DNA of 64,000 bases, taken from Siphonodentalium dalli. Lineage: Eukaryota > Mollusca > Scaphopoda > Gadilida > Siphonodentaliidae. Location of the stretch: assembly GCA_032622095.1 (NCBI GenBank), contig CP136066.1, positions 226,740,961 to 226,804,960 of the forward strand. The letters run 5' to 3'. Below the pieces are notes generated by a model, which was not told where the DNA came from, ran no database searches, and saw only the letters and a list, made by a program, of their open reading frames with translations. Made by a program: the position numbers and the translations under genes. Below, in pieces: positions 43,110 through 55,669 of the stretch; position 1 is the first letter of the stretch; each line of letters opens with the position of its first letter.

Positions 43110-43690
43110 TTAAAAAAAATGTTGAAATGTTCTAAGTCGAAAAGGGTTAATAACTCCGTAAAAAAAATCCCAGCATCAATATACATGTTGCACATCTCCA
43201 ATCTGTGGGTAACAATACTCGGAAGATTAAAATATCTACGATCAAAACTGTAGGATGAGTTGATTACACCATGAAGGTGCCCTCATACAGAAAAGTATAA
43301 AATGTTGGAATTTTCTAAGTCAAAAAGGGTTAATAACTGTGTCAAAAAATGCTTTTTCCGTCATCTATATACATGTTGCACATCTCCAATATTTGGGTAA
43401 CAATACTCCGAAGTTTCAAATATCTACGATCAAAACTGTAGGAGTTGATTACACCATGAAGGTGCCCTCATACATAAAATTATAAACAAATATTGAAAAG
43501 GGTTAATAACTCCGTAAAAAAAAAAAAAAATTCCATCATCTATATACATGTTGCACTTCTTCAATATATGGGCAACAATATTCTGAAGTTTCAAACCTCT
43601 AGGATGAAAACTGTAAGAGGAGTTGATTACACCATGAAGGTACTCAAAAGTGTGACGGACGGATGGACAAACGCACGGATGGATGGACAG
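43110..43690. repeat. ~180-bp tandem repeat, three units, ending in a GACGGACGGATGG tract
   Basis: Units share AAAAGGGTTAATAACTCCGT, TATACATGTTGCACATCTCC and TTGATTACACCATGAAGGTG. The last unit runs into GTGACGGACGGATGGACAAA, as in the elements at about 17600 and 37020. Confidence 0.85.
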
Positions 43691-43808
43691 AATCGTTTAG
43701 GACAATAAAAAAAAAAAATTGCCAGCTCAGATTACTATCTTGTTTTGTTTATCTTTGTTCATCAGGAATGCATGAATGTACAGGCGCAGTTCATGATATC
43801 ATTCTTAA

Positions 43809-44062
43809 CTATTTCATGGCGGTAGCTGCGCTGGTGCAGCATTAATGATCGTGTGTATTAACAATCCTATGCCACTGCATTCTCTTATATATGCTAGTCT
43901 CGCATAGGGTGCCTCGCAAAAATAACAGAATGCACTGGTTTACAAGGTCAAGGTAAATATTGTTAGGCCAATGTATTCTCTTATATATATGAGGCTCCCC
44001 ATGGGAGACTACATTGGCACAGGGTTTTCGTGAAATTTTAGGAAGCTCCAGTCATGGATGGG
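43809..44062. mobile_element. TCATGACGGGAGC-family MITE with both TTAA flanks
   Basis: TTAA lies at 43805-43808 and 44063-44066. It begins CTATTTCATGGCGGTAGCTG and ends CCAGTCATGGATGGG. Two decayed hairpins are present. This copy shows that the family also targets TTAA. Confidence 0.75.
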
Positions 44063-44066
44063 TTAA

Positions 44067-44635
44067 ATATGTATATACATTTAATACATTCTGTTATTGT
44101 AAACATTATGATCAAATATATTTTTCACGAATACATTACTACTTTCAGTTGACAACTCTTTGAGTTCAGAACAAAATTTATATTTTCTATGGAATAAACT
44201 GGTTTATTGTCACATTTGTGACATATTACTGTTATTGGGGTATTTATGCAGCGGGTCAACAACGCTAAACCTGATATAGAACAATATTAACACAGGACTT
44301 TGATGTAAAGCAGCATTGTCCCAACCGATTTGACTAGCTGGGTTACATGAAAGGAAACTTAGACTTTAGTACACCGGAGTTGATAATACAATGTTTTGGA
44401 GCTTCCTCCTTCAATATGGCATGATATATTTTACATAATATGATTGGAGGGGGGGGGGGGGAATGGGGGGGGGGGGGGGTTTCAAAAATTAAATGGGCCT
44501 TTAAGACTATTTAAGACTAACATTAGCTCACTAACTGCGGAAAAAAACAAGGGGTACGCATCTAAGATGCTATGTCGCCCGCCTGCCAACCGTCCCTCGT
44601 CAAACCATAAGTCGAGTTTTTTTATAAACTTGACT
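44067..44635. other. No gene; long G-runs
   Basis: G homopolymers lie at 44447-44461 and 44465-44479. The open frames here only run through the G-runs. Confidence 0.5.
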
Positions 44636-45389
44636 AAAAATAGTACCATCAGGTCACGTTTCTGTTTGGAGGGGGGGGGGGGGGGGGGGTGGGTTGTTAG
44701 TAAGTTGACAAGGGCCAAAGACATCAAACTCAATAACTGTGTTTCATCAAATTTATTATGATTGAAAATGAAACATGATGCGCATTAATGAGAGATGGAC
44801 AAACTGATTATATAGAACTGTTGTTAATGGACGAGAGTTCATTCACTCGTATGAACAGGTCCGTCAAAGAAAAAACATATTTCTAGTTCAGGTTTCACCA
44901 GCACCCAATTCATGATTTTCAAGAATATTTCCTGAATTGTTTTGTACATTTTTCATTTTTAAAAAACCAACACATTTCAATGTGGTTGTTAAATGGAAGA
45001 AAACAAAATTATTTTAATTTTGAGTCAATACCTGCCAAATACATGTAACCTGAACCAAACATTGAATTTTCTTTGGCAGCACATCCTACATTCAACTATT
45101 ATATTTATGAACCATACTATATTGACAATTAGTGAACTTGATAAGAAGCCAAATATATATTTCACAACGGAAATGGACAATCCCATAATTTGTGCAAAAA
45201 CAGGGGAATGGTGGATTTGGTACTATCAAATTCGAAGACATTGTGACTCGAGGGGTGAGGTTACTGCGTTTTCAGATATTTGAAGTTTTGGACGAGGAAC
45301 CAGTCTATTCAGGAAGAGATATTGAGTGCCAAAGAAACAAGACGCCAGATTCGCATAAACAATGACAGATGGCAATTTTCATTTATTAA

Positions 45390-45846
45390 CCGTTTACCCA
45401 ACAAACCGGCCAAAAACGCCCAAATAAAGCTTCAACAGCCTAAAATATCTTCGGTCTGTCTCAATAGCACCATACAAATATGGATATCATTGGAACCGGT
45501 TCATCGACCACATTGTGATGGTTACAGTTATGCCCTGTGCCAATGCATTCTCTTATATATGCGAGTCGACCATAGGTCGCCTCGCATATATAAGAGAATG
45601 CATTGGCCTAAAAAAAAATCTTTTTTAACACTTTTTACCATTTTTTCTTACATTCTTTAACAATTTTATAATTTTTTCTTACATTTTTTAACAATTTTTA
45701 TAATATTTTTCTACATTCTTTGACAATTTTATAATTTTTAATATGTGTTAAGCCAATGCATTCTCTTATATATGCGAGGCGACCTATGGTCGACTCGCAT
45801 ATATAAGAGAATGCATTGGCACAGGGCCGTTCTGTTGGGTAAAGGG
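45390..45846. mobile_element. Two-hairpin MITE (CCCTTTACCC family), copy B
   Basis: TTAA flanks lie at 45386-45389 and 45847-45850. It is the counterpart of 751-1175, with a duplicated ~30-bp AT-rich spacer segment that makes it 457 bp long. Confidence 0.9.
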
Positions 45847-45919
45847 TTAAGAAATTACATCAACATCGAGACGAAATTCAGTTATTAAAATGTACGTTTG
45901 CTTCCATGAAGTAGAAACT

Positions 45920-46930
45920 TGCTGTCATTTGCAGAATGAGGGTGAATTTAGTGACGCTATCCCGCACAGCAGGCTAGCATCACCATATTCACTCTCTGGA
46001 GACATCATTCTGCTTAGGCCTCATCTTCTGGGAAGTATCTATAGTATCAAATTAACATTGTTTTTAGTTACGTTTTCCCATCTGGGAAGTTTCTATATCC
46101 CATAATTTGCAGAAGGTAAAATCCATAATCGAGGTGCCCAATGGGTGATCATCACCAACTTCAACTGGGGAACTTCAATCTGATCCTAGATCTACCATAG
46201 CAGTTGAGGGCCTTAACAGAATGAGGTCCCCAGAGGGTGAATTTAGTGATGCTAGCCCACCATGCAGGATAGTGTCACTAAATAAACCCTCTTGGGACCT
46301 CATTCTGCAAATGACAGACATGCTATTGGCAGGATTGGTTACTGAAGTTCGCGCGTTTAACTGGTCCTTGTCCCTATTAATTGTCGATTCGTAGTAACAT
46401 GACGCTTTCTGCCACAATGTCTTCAAATTTGATAGTGCCAAATTTACCATATGGATGGCTGTTATATACATTACTAACCAAACCTGGATTTATAGTGGTC
46501 AGACATTTGCAGAATGAGACCCCCCCCCCCCCCCCCCCCCCCCCGCCCCAGAGGGTATATTTATTGATGCTATCCAGCACAGCAGGCTAGCATCACCAAA
46601 TTCACCCTCTGTGGATCTCATTCCGCTTAGGCCTCATCTTCTGTGAAGTATCTAGTCTCAAATTAACATTGTTTTCAGTTACTCTTTCCCCTTCAGTTCA
46701 GTTTCTATATCGCCTAATTTGCAGAAAATAAATTAAATATAAATGGAGGTGACGAATGGGTGAACATCACCAACTTCAACTGGGGATCTTCAATCTGACC
46801 CTGGGTCTCCCGTAGCAGTTGAGGCCTAAGCAGAATGAGGTTCCCAGAGGGTAAATTTGGTCAGGATAGTGTCACTAAATTCATCCTCTGGACACCTCAT
46901 TCAGCGAATGATAGACACACTGTATCCGGG
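45920..46930. mobile_element. GTGTGTCTGTC foldback cluster, copy B, with extra segment
   Basis: Counterpart of 1250-1945 with about 320 bp more (about 46288-46610). The extra part holds a right hairpin end (CAAATGACAGACATGCTATT), unique sequence, a new left end, and a C-run at 46520-46544. Copy A may have lost it by recombination between hairpins. Confidence 0.7.
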
Positions 46931-47306
46931 TCAGGAAGCAAATTACTTTTGAAATAACCTCACATTGACATGATTAGATAGCATTGTTCTAAAATCATAT
47001 AAAAGTCATACCAAATTGCATAGCTTTTATCCAAAATTGGGTAGGACATTGCGATGCGATACCAGTTAATTTGCTCCCTGATCCCCAGATCCCGGTCTGG
47101 GTATCCCCCGACTATGTAGACTAGTACCCTGTGAATCAGGCATTTTCATATCGAATCTAAATCCGTCTGGAATTGATTCCCAGGGCTATTTATATTTGTG
47201 TTCGTCTGAGCATTTCACATCATTCAAGTCTGAGTTCACTTGGACTATAATAGTTGAATTCAGGGTGATGACAGCTGTATTCTTCCATTCATGAAATGAT
47301 GAAATA

Positions 47307-47429
47307 CAGTAATGCCCTATTTAATCGACTCCCTAACCACAGCAGAATTATGGGTAACTTTTCAGGATTTAGTCGGACATATGGCTTGTTGCCATTCATC
47401 GGAAAGCTCGATTAATTAGGGCATTACTG
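47307..47429. mobile_element. pogo-like MITE, copy B
   Basis: Counterpart of 2310-2432; TA-flanked with a shortened right arm. Confidence 0.8.
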
Positions 47430-47567
47430 TAGTGGTGATTTGCTCCCACTCAGTCAAAAAAGAACTAACTAAAACAGATAACAATATCAGAGAAAAAATA
47501 ACATATACATTCATAGTTAAACCAAACATCCCCTCTCTATGGGAGCCAAATAACATATACATTCATA

Positions 47568-47780
47568 CAGCAATGCCCTAAATAATCGACTCCTTAACCA
47601 CAGCAGAATTATGGATAATTTTTCAGGATTTAGTCGGAAATATGGCTTGTTGCCATTCATCGGTAAGCTCTCACTGAGAGCTTTCCGATGAATGGCAACA
47701 AGTCATATTTCCGACTAAATCCTGGAAAATTACCCATAATTCTGCTGTGGTTAAGGAGTCGATTATTTAGGGCATTACTG
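47568..47780. mobile_element. pogo-like MITE, copy B, both arms kept
   Basis: Counterpart of 2571-2728, but with the left arm intact, so the arms form a ~100-bp foldback meeting at GCTCTCACTGAGAGC. Confidence 0.88.
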
Positions 47781-48168
47781 TAGTCAAACCAAATAGCACA
47801 TCTCTACGGGAGGCCAAATTCACAATTAAGTATAGTTCAAATTCCATGTCTCAAAACTTCCCTAACGCTGAAATGGATGCAGCCAATACTGATGCTAGTA
47901 ACCTTTGACATATATTTACCTTAGATGATACCATTATATGTAAGGTAGTAAGGCTATAAAAAAAAAACAATTACGCTTAAGTGTAATGGCATTATGCTTA
48001 CAAGTAATGGAGTTGTAAGTGAAGCAATTACGCTTTAGCGTAATAGCATTATTAATAGCTATTAAATGTGAATTTGGCCTCCCATACATCTCGCATCACA
48101 AACTTTCAGTCTGACAAAAATAGAGTCATTCTTATGTTTGGAATATAGGGTTCAGACGAGTCGGTTGC

Positions 48169-48744
48169 TTATATTGCTTTGTAATTGGAATCGACATTAA
48201 AACTAAAGTGTTTTAATACAGTGTGAACGTAATAATGCAATGCATTCTTTTCTTTGCAATGCAGAGATCCTGTTTTCAACACATGCCTTATAAGACGTTT
48301 CTTGTTTTCAATCGATAAAAGATTGCCGCTGTCTTTGAAGTGAAGAAAATCAACTTGTACTAATGTCAATAGCAGGCGTGTAAATGTTATAACGCAACAT
48401 ACGCAGCCGTGTGAATGTAATAATGCAACATACGCACCAGTGTGAACGTAATAATGCATTATACGCAGCCATGTGAATGTTATAATGCAACATACGCACC
48501 AGTGTGAACGTAATAATGCAACATACGCAGCCGTGTGAATGTTATAACGCAACATATGCAGCAGTGTGAACGTAATAATGCAACATACGCACCAGTGTGA
48601 ACGTAATAATGCAACATACGCAGCAGTGTGAACGTAATAATGCAACATACGCAGCAGTGTGAATGTTATAACGCAACATACGCAGCCGTGTGAATCATAA
48701 TTTTGAGCCAGAGGCCAGTCAAAATATGTAATTAACCCTCTCAT
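48169..48744 (-). repeat. 31-bp minisatellite with incidental open frame, copy B
   Basis: Same array and 191-codon frame as 3117-3692, with one or a few substitutions. Conservation of the frame is explained by low divergence. Confidence 0.8.
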
Positions 48745-48983
48745 GACGGGAGCTGCACTGGTGCAGCATTAAAGATCCTGTGCCAGTGCATTCTCTTATA
48801 TATGCGAGTCTTCCATAGGCAGCCTCGCATATATAAGAGAATGCACTGGCTTACAAGGTAAATATTGTTTGGTCAATGTATCCTCTTATATATTCGAGAC
48901 TCCGTTTGGGAGACTCGTATACATAAGAGAATGCATTGACACAGGGTTTTCGAATTCAGGAAGATCCAGTCATGGAAGCGATA
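48736..48983. mobile_element. TCATGACGGGAGC-family MITE, copy B
   Basis: Counterpart of 3684-3932, with TTAA at 48732-48735 only on the left. Confidence 0.75.
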
Positions 48984-49219
48984 TGCAAATAACTGAAATT
49001 TACAACTTTTTATGAACTGGAATTGAAAATGTTTCTATATTCTTTTAGCTGAAAATTTACCTTTAAATAAATTTTTAAGTAAAATATGTGTAACACAAAA
49101 TGTTATTTCTGTGTATTTGGGAATAATAATAAAATAAAGATGTCTTCAAAGAGTTTCTAGGATTTTTTGCCACATCCCTGGCTGTATTTAAAGGGACCCA
49201 AGGCACTCGCAGTGGGTAA

Positions 49220-49770
49220 ATGTAACCCATAGAGAGCCCCACATAGCCTGGAGCAGACGACTCTCCGTAGTGCATGCTTCCATCTCTGTGAGGCTCACAG
49301 TGGGTACATGTAACCTATAGAGAGCCCCACATAGCCTGGAGCAGACGACTCTCCGTAGTGCATGCTTCCATCTCTGTGAGGCTCACAGTGGGTAAATGTA
49401 ACCCATAGAGAGCCCCACATAGCCTGGAGCAGACGACTCTCCGTAGTGCATGCTTCCATCTCTGTGAGGCTCACAGCGGGTAAATGTAACCCATAGAGAG
49501 CCCCATATAGCCTGGAGCAGACGACTCTCCGTAGTGCATGCTTCCATCTCTGTGAGGCTCACAGTGGGTAAATGTAACCCATAGAGAGCCCCACTTAGCC
49601 TGGAGCAGACGACTCTCTGTAGTGCATGCTTCCATCTATGTGAGGCTCACAGTGGGTAAATGTAACCCATAGAGAGCCCCACATAGCCTGGAGCAGACGA
49701 CTCCGTAGTGCATGCTTCCATCTCTGTGAGGCTCACAGTGGGTAAATGTAGGCTCACAGTGGGTAAATGT
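49220..49770. repeat. Tandem array derived from a GAGAGCCCC foldback MITE
   Basis: About six 88-bp units, each with ACCCATAGAGAGCCCCACAT, GCAGACGACTCTCCGTAGTG and GAGGCTCACAGTGGGTAAAT, occur where copy A has one (4160-4256). Confidence 0.92.
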
Positions 49771-50835
49771 GCAAAAACATAAAAGTATGAAAACATCACC
49801 ACTCAGAAGAACATGGAGAAATAGATAAAAACAAATTATAATACTAATTATTGATAGTTCTCCAATAACAAAATTTCATCTGTTGAAACCATTGTTGTGT
49901 AAACAAAACTGTAACAGTGATTTGTCAACAAACATTGCTATTAATCTTCAAATCTATTAGGCTGTATATGATTATCACAATATATTTTAATGGTTTGATC
50001 TTTTCCAATCTTTTACAGTTGAATTTAGATTGAACTTTGTATCTTGTTGGACTAATCCTACTTTTTGGGTAATTTCAAATGTAACATTAATGTTTATATA
50101 ACAATAGTTTTTACATATGAAATCTCATTATTGGAGAGTTATTAATAACGAAAATAAGAACAATATCAATCTATTTTTTCATTAACTTGTTGATGTTAGA
50201 TTATATTAGGCTTTTACGGACTTTTAAGTTACTTCGCATGAACCCACTTTGAAGGCCTCGTGTCCCTTTCACTGTACAATCTGATATAAGTTAAGGCCTT
50301 AATTACACTCTACTTATACAGACTTATATACAATATTTTTTCAATAATAAATATTAACATTGAACAATATGCTATATATTAGGCCTATTCATATCAAAAT
50401 ATAAAATTTCATCTCAACAACCATTATGACTCCAAAAAGGGCAATTATCCACAAAATCGGCATAAATGAGGCAGAATTGTGGAATGGTAATATTCATTTC
50501 ACCTGTATTGGATGTAACCGATGACATGAAAACAAATTGTCGAAAGAAAAGTCTGAAAAAAATTTCCAAGCAAATTTCAGCCAAAATATTTGGCTTAGAA
50601 TTTAGAAATAAACTGAAAATGCACGCGACTATTTAGTGTATTTTTAAAAATCTATCAACTTCCCGTTTCAAAGAGGACCATGCACTCAATACCTGTCTCG
50701 TCGAAATGTCATTTCTCAGAACTGTGCAGGCTTCCTACCAATTACATCACGTTAAGTTAACTGTTCTTTTATCTTGGAGCCACTAATATTGAGTTCTGAT
50801 TGGCACAACACGATGTGGAAAGAGAATGTGACACA

Positions 50836-51150
50836 AATTATCTTGGGTCTGTCTCAATAAAACCATACAAATATGGATATCATTGGAACCGGCTCATTGT
50901 GATGGTTACAGTTATGCCCTGTGCCAATGCATTCTCTTATATATGCGAGTCAACCATAGGTCGCCTCGCATATATAAGAGAATGCATTGGCCTAAAATAA
51001 ATCTTTTTTAAACACTTTTTACCATTTTTTCTTACATTCTTTAACAATTTTATAATTTTTAATGTGTTAAGCCAATGCATTCTCTTATATATGCGAGGCG
51101 ACCTATGGTCGACTCGCATATATAAGAGAATGCATTGGCACAGGGCCGTT
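50836..51150. mobile_element. Truncated two-hairpin MITE in a local duplication
   Basis: It starts inside the CCCTTTACCC family at AAATTATCTTGGG and ends at GGCACAGGGCCGTT, with both termini missing. A ~75-bp host segment (ACGTTAAGTTAACTGTTCTT to GAGAATGTGACAC) flanks it as direct copies at about 50748-50834 and 51160-51245. Confidence 0.8.
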
Positions 51151-51237
51151 ACATCACATCACGTTAAGTTAACTGTTCTTTTATCTTGGAGCCACTAATA
51201 TTGAGTTCTGATTGGCACTACACGATGTGGAAAGAGA

Positions 51238-51410
51238 ATGTGACACTCTACAACAGGTAATATGTGGACCTTAGTTAAAGTGACACTCTACAACAGATAA
51301 TAATATGTGGGCCTGTATTTAAAGTGACACTCTACAACAGGTAATATGTGGGCATGTAGTTAAAGTGACACTCTACACTACAGGTAATATATGGGCCTGT
51401 AGTTAACTGA
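51238..51410. repeat. ~42-bp minisatellite, about 4 units, copy B
   Basis: A shorter allele of the array at 5690-6175. Confidence 0.88.
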
Positions 51411-51476
51411 AACTTTTTTGTCTGCCAGAACCATTCAAAAACCGACCGCAGAAGTCCCCACCTAGGACCTATATGT

Positions 51477-52058
51477 TAGGGCTTCACGGTTTTTCGGTAT
51501 TTAGTCATACCGCGGTTTTATTTTTAATACAGTGTAGTCGGTATTGGATTACTTGAATAGTCGGTATATCGCGGCACGCTATATTTTCTTCTTTTAGTCA
51601 GTTTTACGACAGCAAATGTCAACAAATGAAAAAAATTCCGAGGCAATAACGCGTGCTTGTAAGTAATGAAAGAGAACCAGCGAGACGAAACGAGAACAAG
51701 CGATACGAGAAGATATAACCAGCCCGACAAGACGCCCAGAGCAAAACTGAAGAAAGTGCTAAAAGCATTCACAACAAAGTGTCAACGCGTTGTATAATGA
51801 AGGGTGTGTGTTTATAGTCATCTCATATATGCAGCTCAAATTAGTTATGATCACAAGTGACATGCATTGCATTGTCCTATTTGGGTGTGTCGGCGTGACA
51901 CTACATTCACACTCAAATATTGAATTGCGTACTGCATGTTCCAAAGGATCTTGACTAGCAAAATGTTTGGAAATTATTCTTGACGGTATTTAGTCATACC
52001 GCGGTATTTCATCAAATATCGTAGTCGGTATTGTGAAGGTGGATACCGTGAAGCCCTA
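51477..52058. mobile_element. hAT-like non-autonomous element, copy B
   Basis: Counterpart of 6247-6829, with the same TAGGGCTTCACGGT ends and flanking octamers. Confidence 0.75.
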
Positions 52059-52546
52059 ATATATGTAATAATTAGATTATTTATTGAATAATGTTGATGT
52101 GTGCTCATGTAAGCGTACAAAACTGAAGCATATATTAATGTGAAGATGGCAGGTTGTTTTTGTTTATTATTGCACATTATTTTCCAGATTTAGTGTGGTA
52201 ATTAGTGTTCTCCTGATCTTGAATTCTGGTAACGAATTCAGACATGAGTAAGCGATTATTATGTCAGCATGGTTTATGGTGGGATAAACAACTTTAAAAC
52301 TCATTAAATTAATTCCATATCAAAGGAAAATGCACAGTAATGATGATTGAGTCTCTTGTGTAATTGCCATGAATTTATCACTGGCTTTTTCAAGGTGGGG
52401 TATCTAACCCGCAATGCGGATTTGGCTAACAGCCAGTAATTGAATGTCACTGTTAACGTCATAACAAAGGTTACTTGATGAGATTAGATTGTAATTGCAC
52501 ACCGCTCCTCACACCATTCACTCGTATCCATACAAACTAGCCAGAT

Positions 52547-53276
52547 TATAGTGTGCCTGTCATTTGCATAATGAGGTCCCCAGAGGGTGAATTTAGTGAC
52601 GCTATCCCGCATAGCAGGCTAGCATCACCAAATTCACCCTCTGGGGACCTCATTCTGCTTGGCATCATCTTCTATGGGAGACATAGACTCAAATTGAAGT
52701 TTCCAAGTGGTGAATATTGTGATGTACACCCATTGGGAACCTCGATTATGCAATGTGTCGTCTGCCAATTTGATGATATAGAGAAACTAAACTAAAAAAG
52801 AAATAGCATCTAACTTTCCATAGAAATTAGTTAATAAAGAAACTTTCCAGAGAAGATGAGGCCTAAGCAGAATGAGGTCCCCAGTTGGTGAATTTAGTGA
52901 TGCTAGCCCGCATAGCGGGATATCGTCTCTAAATTCACTCTCTGGGGACCTCATTCTGCTTGACATCATCTTCTATGGGAGACATAGACTCAAATTGAAG
53001 TTTCCAAGTGGTGAATATTGTGATGTACACCCATTGGGAACCTCGATTATGCAATGTGTCGTCTGCCAATTTGATGATATAGAGAAACTAAACTAAAAAT
53101 GAAATAGCATCTAACTTTCTATAGAAATTAGTTAATAAAGAAACTTTCCAGAGAAGATGAGGCCTAAGCCGAATGAGGTCCCCAGTTGGTGAATTTAGTG
53201 ATCCTATCCCGCATAGCGGGATAGCGTCTCTAAATTCTCTCTCTGGGGACCTCATACTGCAAATGACCGATACACT
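52547..53276. mobile_element. GTGTGTCTGTC foldback MITE, copy B, with tandem duplication
   Basis: Counterpart of 7318-8135 without the nested MITE. A ~300-bp unit including AAATTGAAGTTTCCAAGTGG and one hairpin is duplicated in tandem, leaving the empty TTAA site twice (52831 and 53132). Confidence 0.8.
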
Positions 53277-53465
53277 ATAATCAGGATTGCATACATACAG
53301 TGTAGCACATGTATAAATAAATAACATAACTCAAGATGCTTTATGTGAAAACAGTACAAAAATATGAAATATGAAAAATCACGATGACAGACCATGATCT
53401 GAATAAAAACGCGAACATCCCAAATAAATAATTTACAATATACAAAAATGATTCTCCATGTTTAA

Positions 53466-53867
53466 CCCTTTCAGTGCCAGGTCCGAATTTTGTATCAACC
53501 CATATACCCTGTGCCAATGCATTCTCTTATATATGCGAGTCGACCATAGGTCGCCTCGCATATATAAGAGAATGCATTGGCCTAACAATTTTTCATCATT
53601 TGTTATTTTTTACAATTTTTTACAATTTTAATAATTTTGTCTTATATTCTTTAACAGACTTATTTTGTAGGTTTAGTGCCAGGGAATCTTACGTTTTTCA
53701 TGGGCATAAAAATTATTACTATGAATACTTGGTGATAGTTTTGAGTTATAACATGTGTTTTTAAATTTTAATTTTTTAACTTTAAATTAAAAAAAAAAAA
53801 AAATTTAGGGTTGATTTTACAGACTGTAAATTAGGGCCGATGAGATCAGCCCCTGGCACTGAAAGGG
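53466..53867. mobile_element. Single-hairpin MITE (CCCTTTCAGTGCCAGG family), copy B
   Basis: TTAA flanks lie at 53462-53465 and 53868-53871; counterpart of 8323-8725. Confidence 0.88.
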
Positions 53868-54640
53868 TTAATATGTTGAAAATTGACTATGAGTCAAAAT
53901 GGTCTATGGATGAATGAGTCAACGAATGAATAATGGGTATTTACAAGGGAAATAGTGACAAGGACCTAATGAATATTCATGAATATATATAAAGGACAGA
54001 TTTGACATGGTTGCCAGCAACTTGATCAATTCATGAAAGTGGTCATTTTGATTTCCCATCAAACGCTACACGTGGCACCGGATAAACAACGTCCTTGCCA
54101 TATGGGTATCATCACCCAGGTATACATGAGGTGGAAAATCAAGATAGTCTTGATGTAAAGAGAAACTGAAAGCTCCAATTACAACAGAATACAATATTAT
54201 TCATGCTAAATAAAATAATACCAGCCTCTTCTCCCAAAATGGGCTGCTTCCTCACCATTTTATTGCTTTTTTGCTAATTTTTCTCAGACTCATTTTTTTT
54301 CACTTAAAAAACAAAAAAAACGAGCGGAGGGCAGCAGTTGTAATCTGTTGCTTTAATAATAGTTAACAACAGTCTTTATCTTGTCATTTTTGCAGCCGAG
54401 TTCCATAAATCGTCTTGTCTTTGTCCATGTTCTAATACCCTCAGAGACCCAGAACAAAAAGTTTGCTGTCCAATCCCCCTCCCACCCCATAGAACAGTAT
54501 TGTAGAAATAATTTCAGAACTAGTGTCGAGCGAGAAAAATAACATAAAGAAATTAAATCACTTTACCACCATCCCCCAACCCCGTAGAACAGTATGGCAG
54601 AAATAATGACAGAACTAGTGTCGAGCGAGAAAAATAACAT

Positions 54641-55009
54641 TATACAATTATCGCATTGTTTCGAGGTTGACACGAGGAATTGTCAACCCGAGGAAGTCAA
54701 TATTCACCAAGGCCATAGGCCGAGGTGAATATTGACTTCTAAGGGCTGACAATTCCTCGTGTCAACCAAGAAACAATGCGATAACTGTTTTATTATATGA
54801 AACGCACTTTGATTGGACAAGACGTTGTGACGTTGTCGCTGGGAAAACCTTATCTATTTTCAGGTCTGATAATAAGTTATGTTAACCCCTGAAGTATCTG
54901 ACGTCACTCAGAAACTGTTGTTTCATTAATGAGGTGAACATCGTTAGATATCTCGATTTTTTTGTGACGTTTTAACATAGGAATTGGGGAAAGAAACTTA
55001 TGACCATAT
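54641..55009. mobile_element. Foldback insertion present only in copy B
   Basis: Copy A reads AATAACATAAAAAATTTAAT across the site. The insert opens with a long foldback: TATCGCATTGTTTCGAGGTT and GTCAATATTCACC are inverted around GGCCATAGGCC. A unique ~200-bp tail follows. No coding capacity is seen. The termini and superfamily are unclear. Confidence 0.75.
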
Positions 55010-55017
55010 AATAAAAA

Positions 55018-55340
55018 AATTAAATTACTTTAACACCCCCCTCCCTGTTTTTTATCTCCTGTTACCCTGAACACAGATATCATTTTATTACTTTACCACC
55101 CTGGCCCTGTTTTTTCTCTCCTGTTACCCTGAACACAGATATCATTTTATTACTTTAACACCCCCCTCCCTGTTTTTTATCTCCTGTTACCCTGAACACA
55201 GATATCATTTTATTACTTTACCACCCCCGACCCTGTTTTTTCTCTCCTGTTACCCTGAACACAGATATCATTTTATTACTTTACCACCCCCGGCCCTGTT
55301 TTTTCTCTCCTGTTACCCTGAACACAGATATCATTTTATT
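55018..55340. repeat. ~64-bp minisatellite, about 5 units, copy B
   Basis: Same array as 9507-9828 but with CACCCCCCTCCCTG variants absent from copy A. Confidence 0.88.
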
Positions 55341-55354
55341 TAGCCTCATGTTAA

Positions 55355-55669
55355 CCCTTTACCCAACAAACCGGCCAAATAAAGCTTCAACAGCCTAAAA
55401 TATCTTCAGTCTGTCTCAATAGAACCATACAAATATGGATATCATTGGAACCGGCTCCTTGACCACATTGTGATAGTTACAGTTATGCCCTGTGCCAATG
55501 CATTCTCTTATATATGCGAGTCGACCATAGGTCGCCTCGCATATATAAGAGAATGCATTGGCCTAATGTGTTAAGCCAATGAATTCTCTTATATATGCGA
55601 GGCGACCTATGGTCGACTCGCATATATAAGAGAATGCATTGGCACAGGGCCCTTCTGTTGGGTAAAGGG
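55355..55669. mobile_element. Two-hairpin MITE (CCCTTTACCC family), copy B, spacer deleted
   Basis: TTAA flanks lie at 55351-55354 and 55670-55673. The hairpins are separated only by CCTAATGTGTTAAG. Confidence 0.9.
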
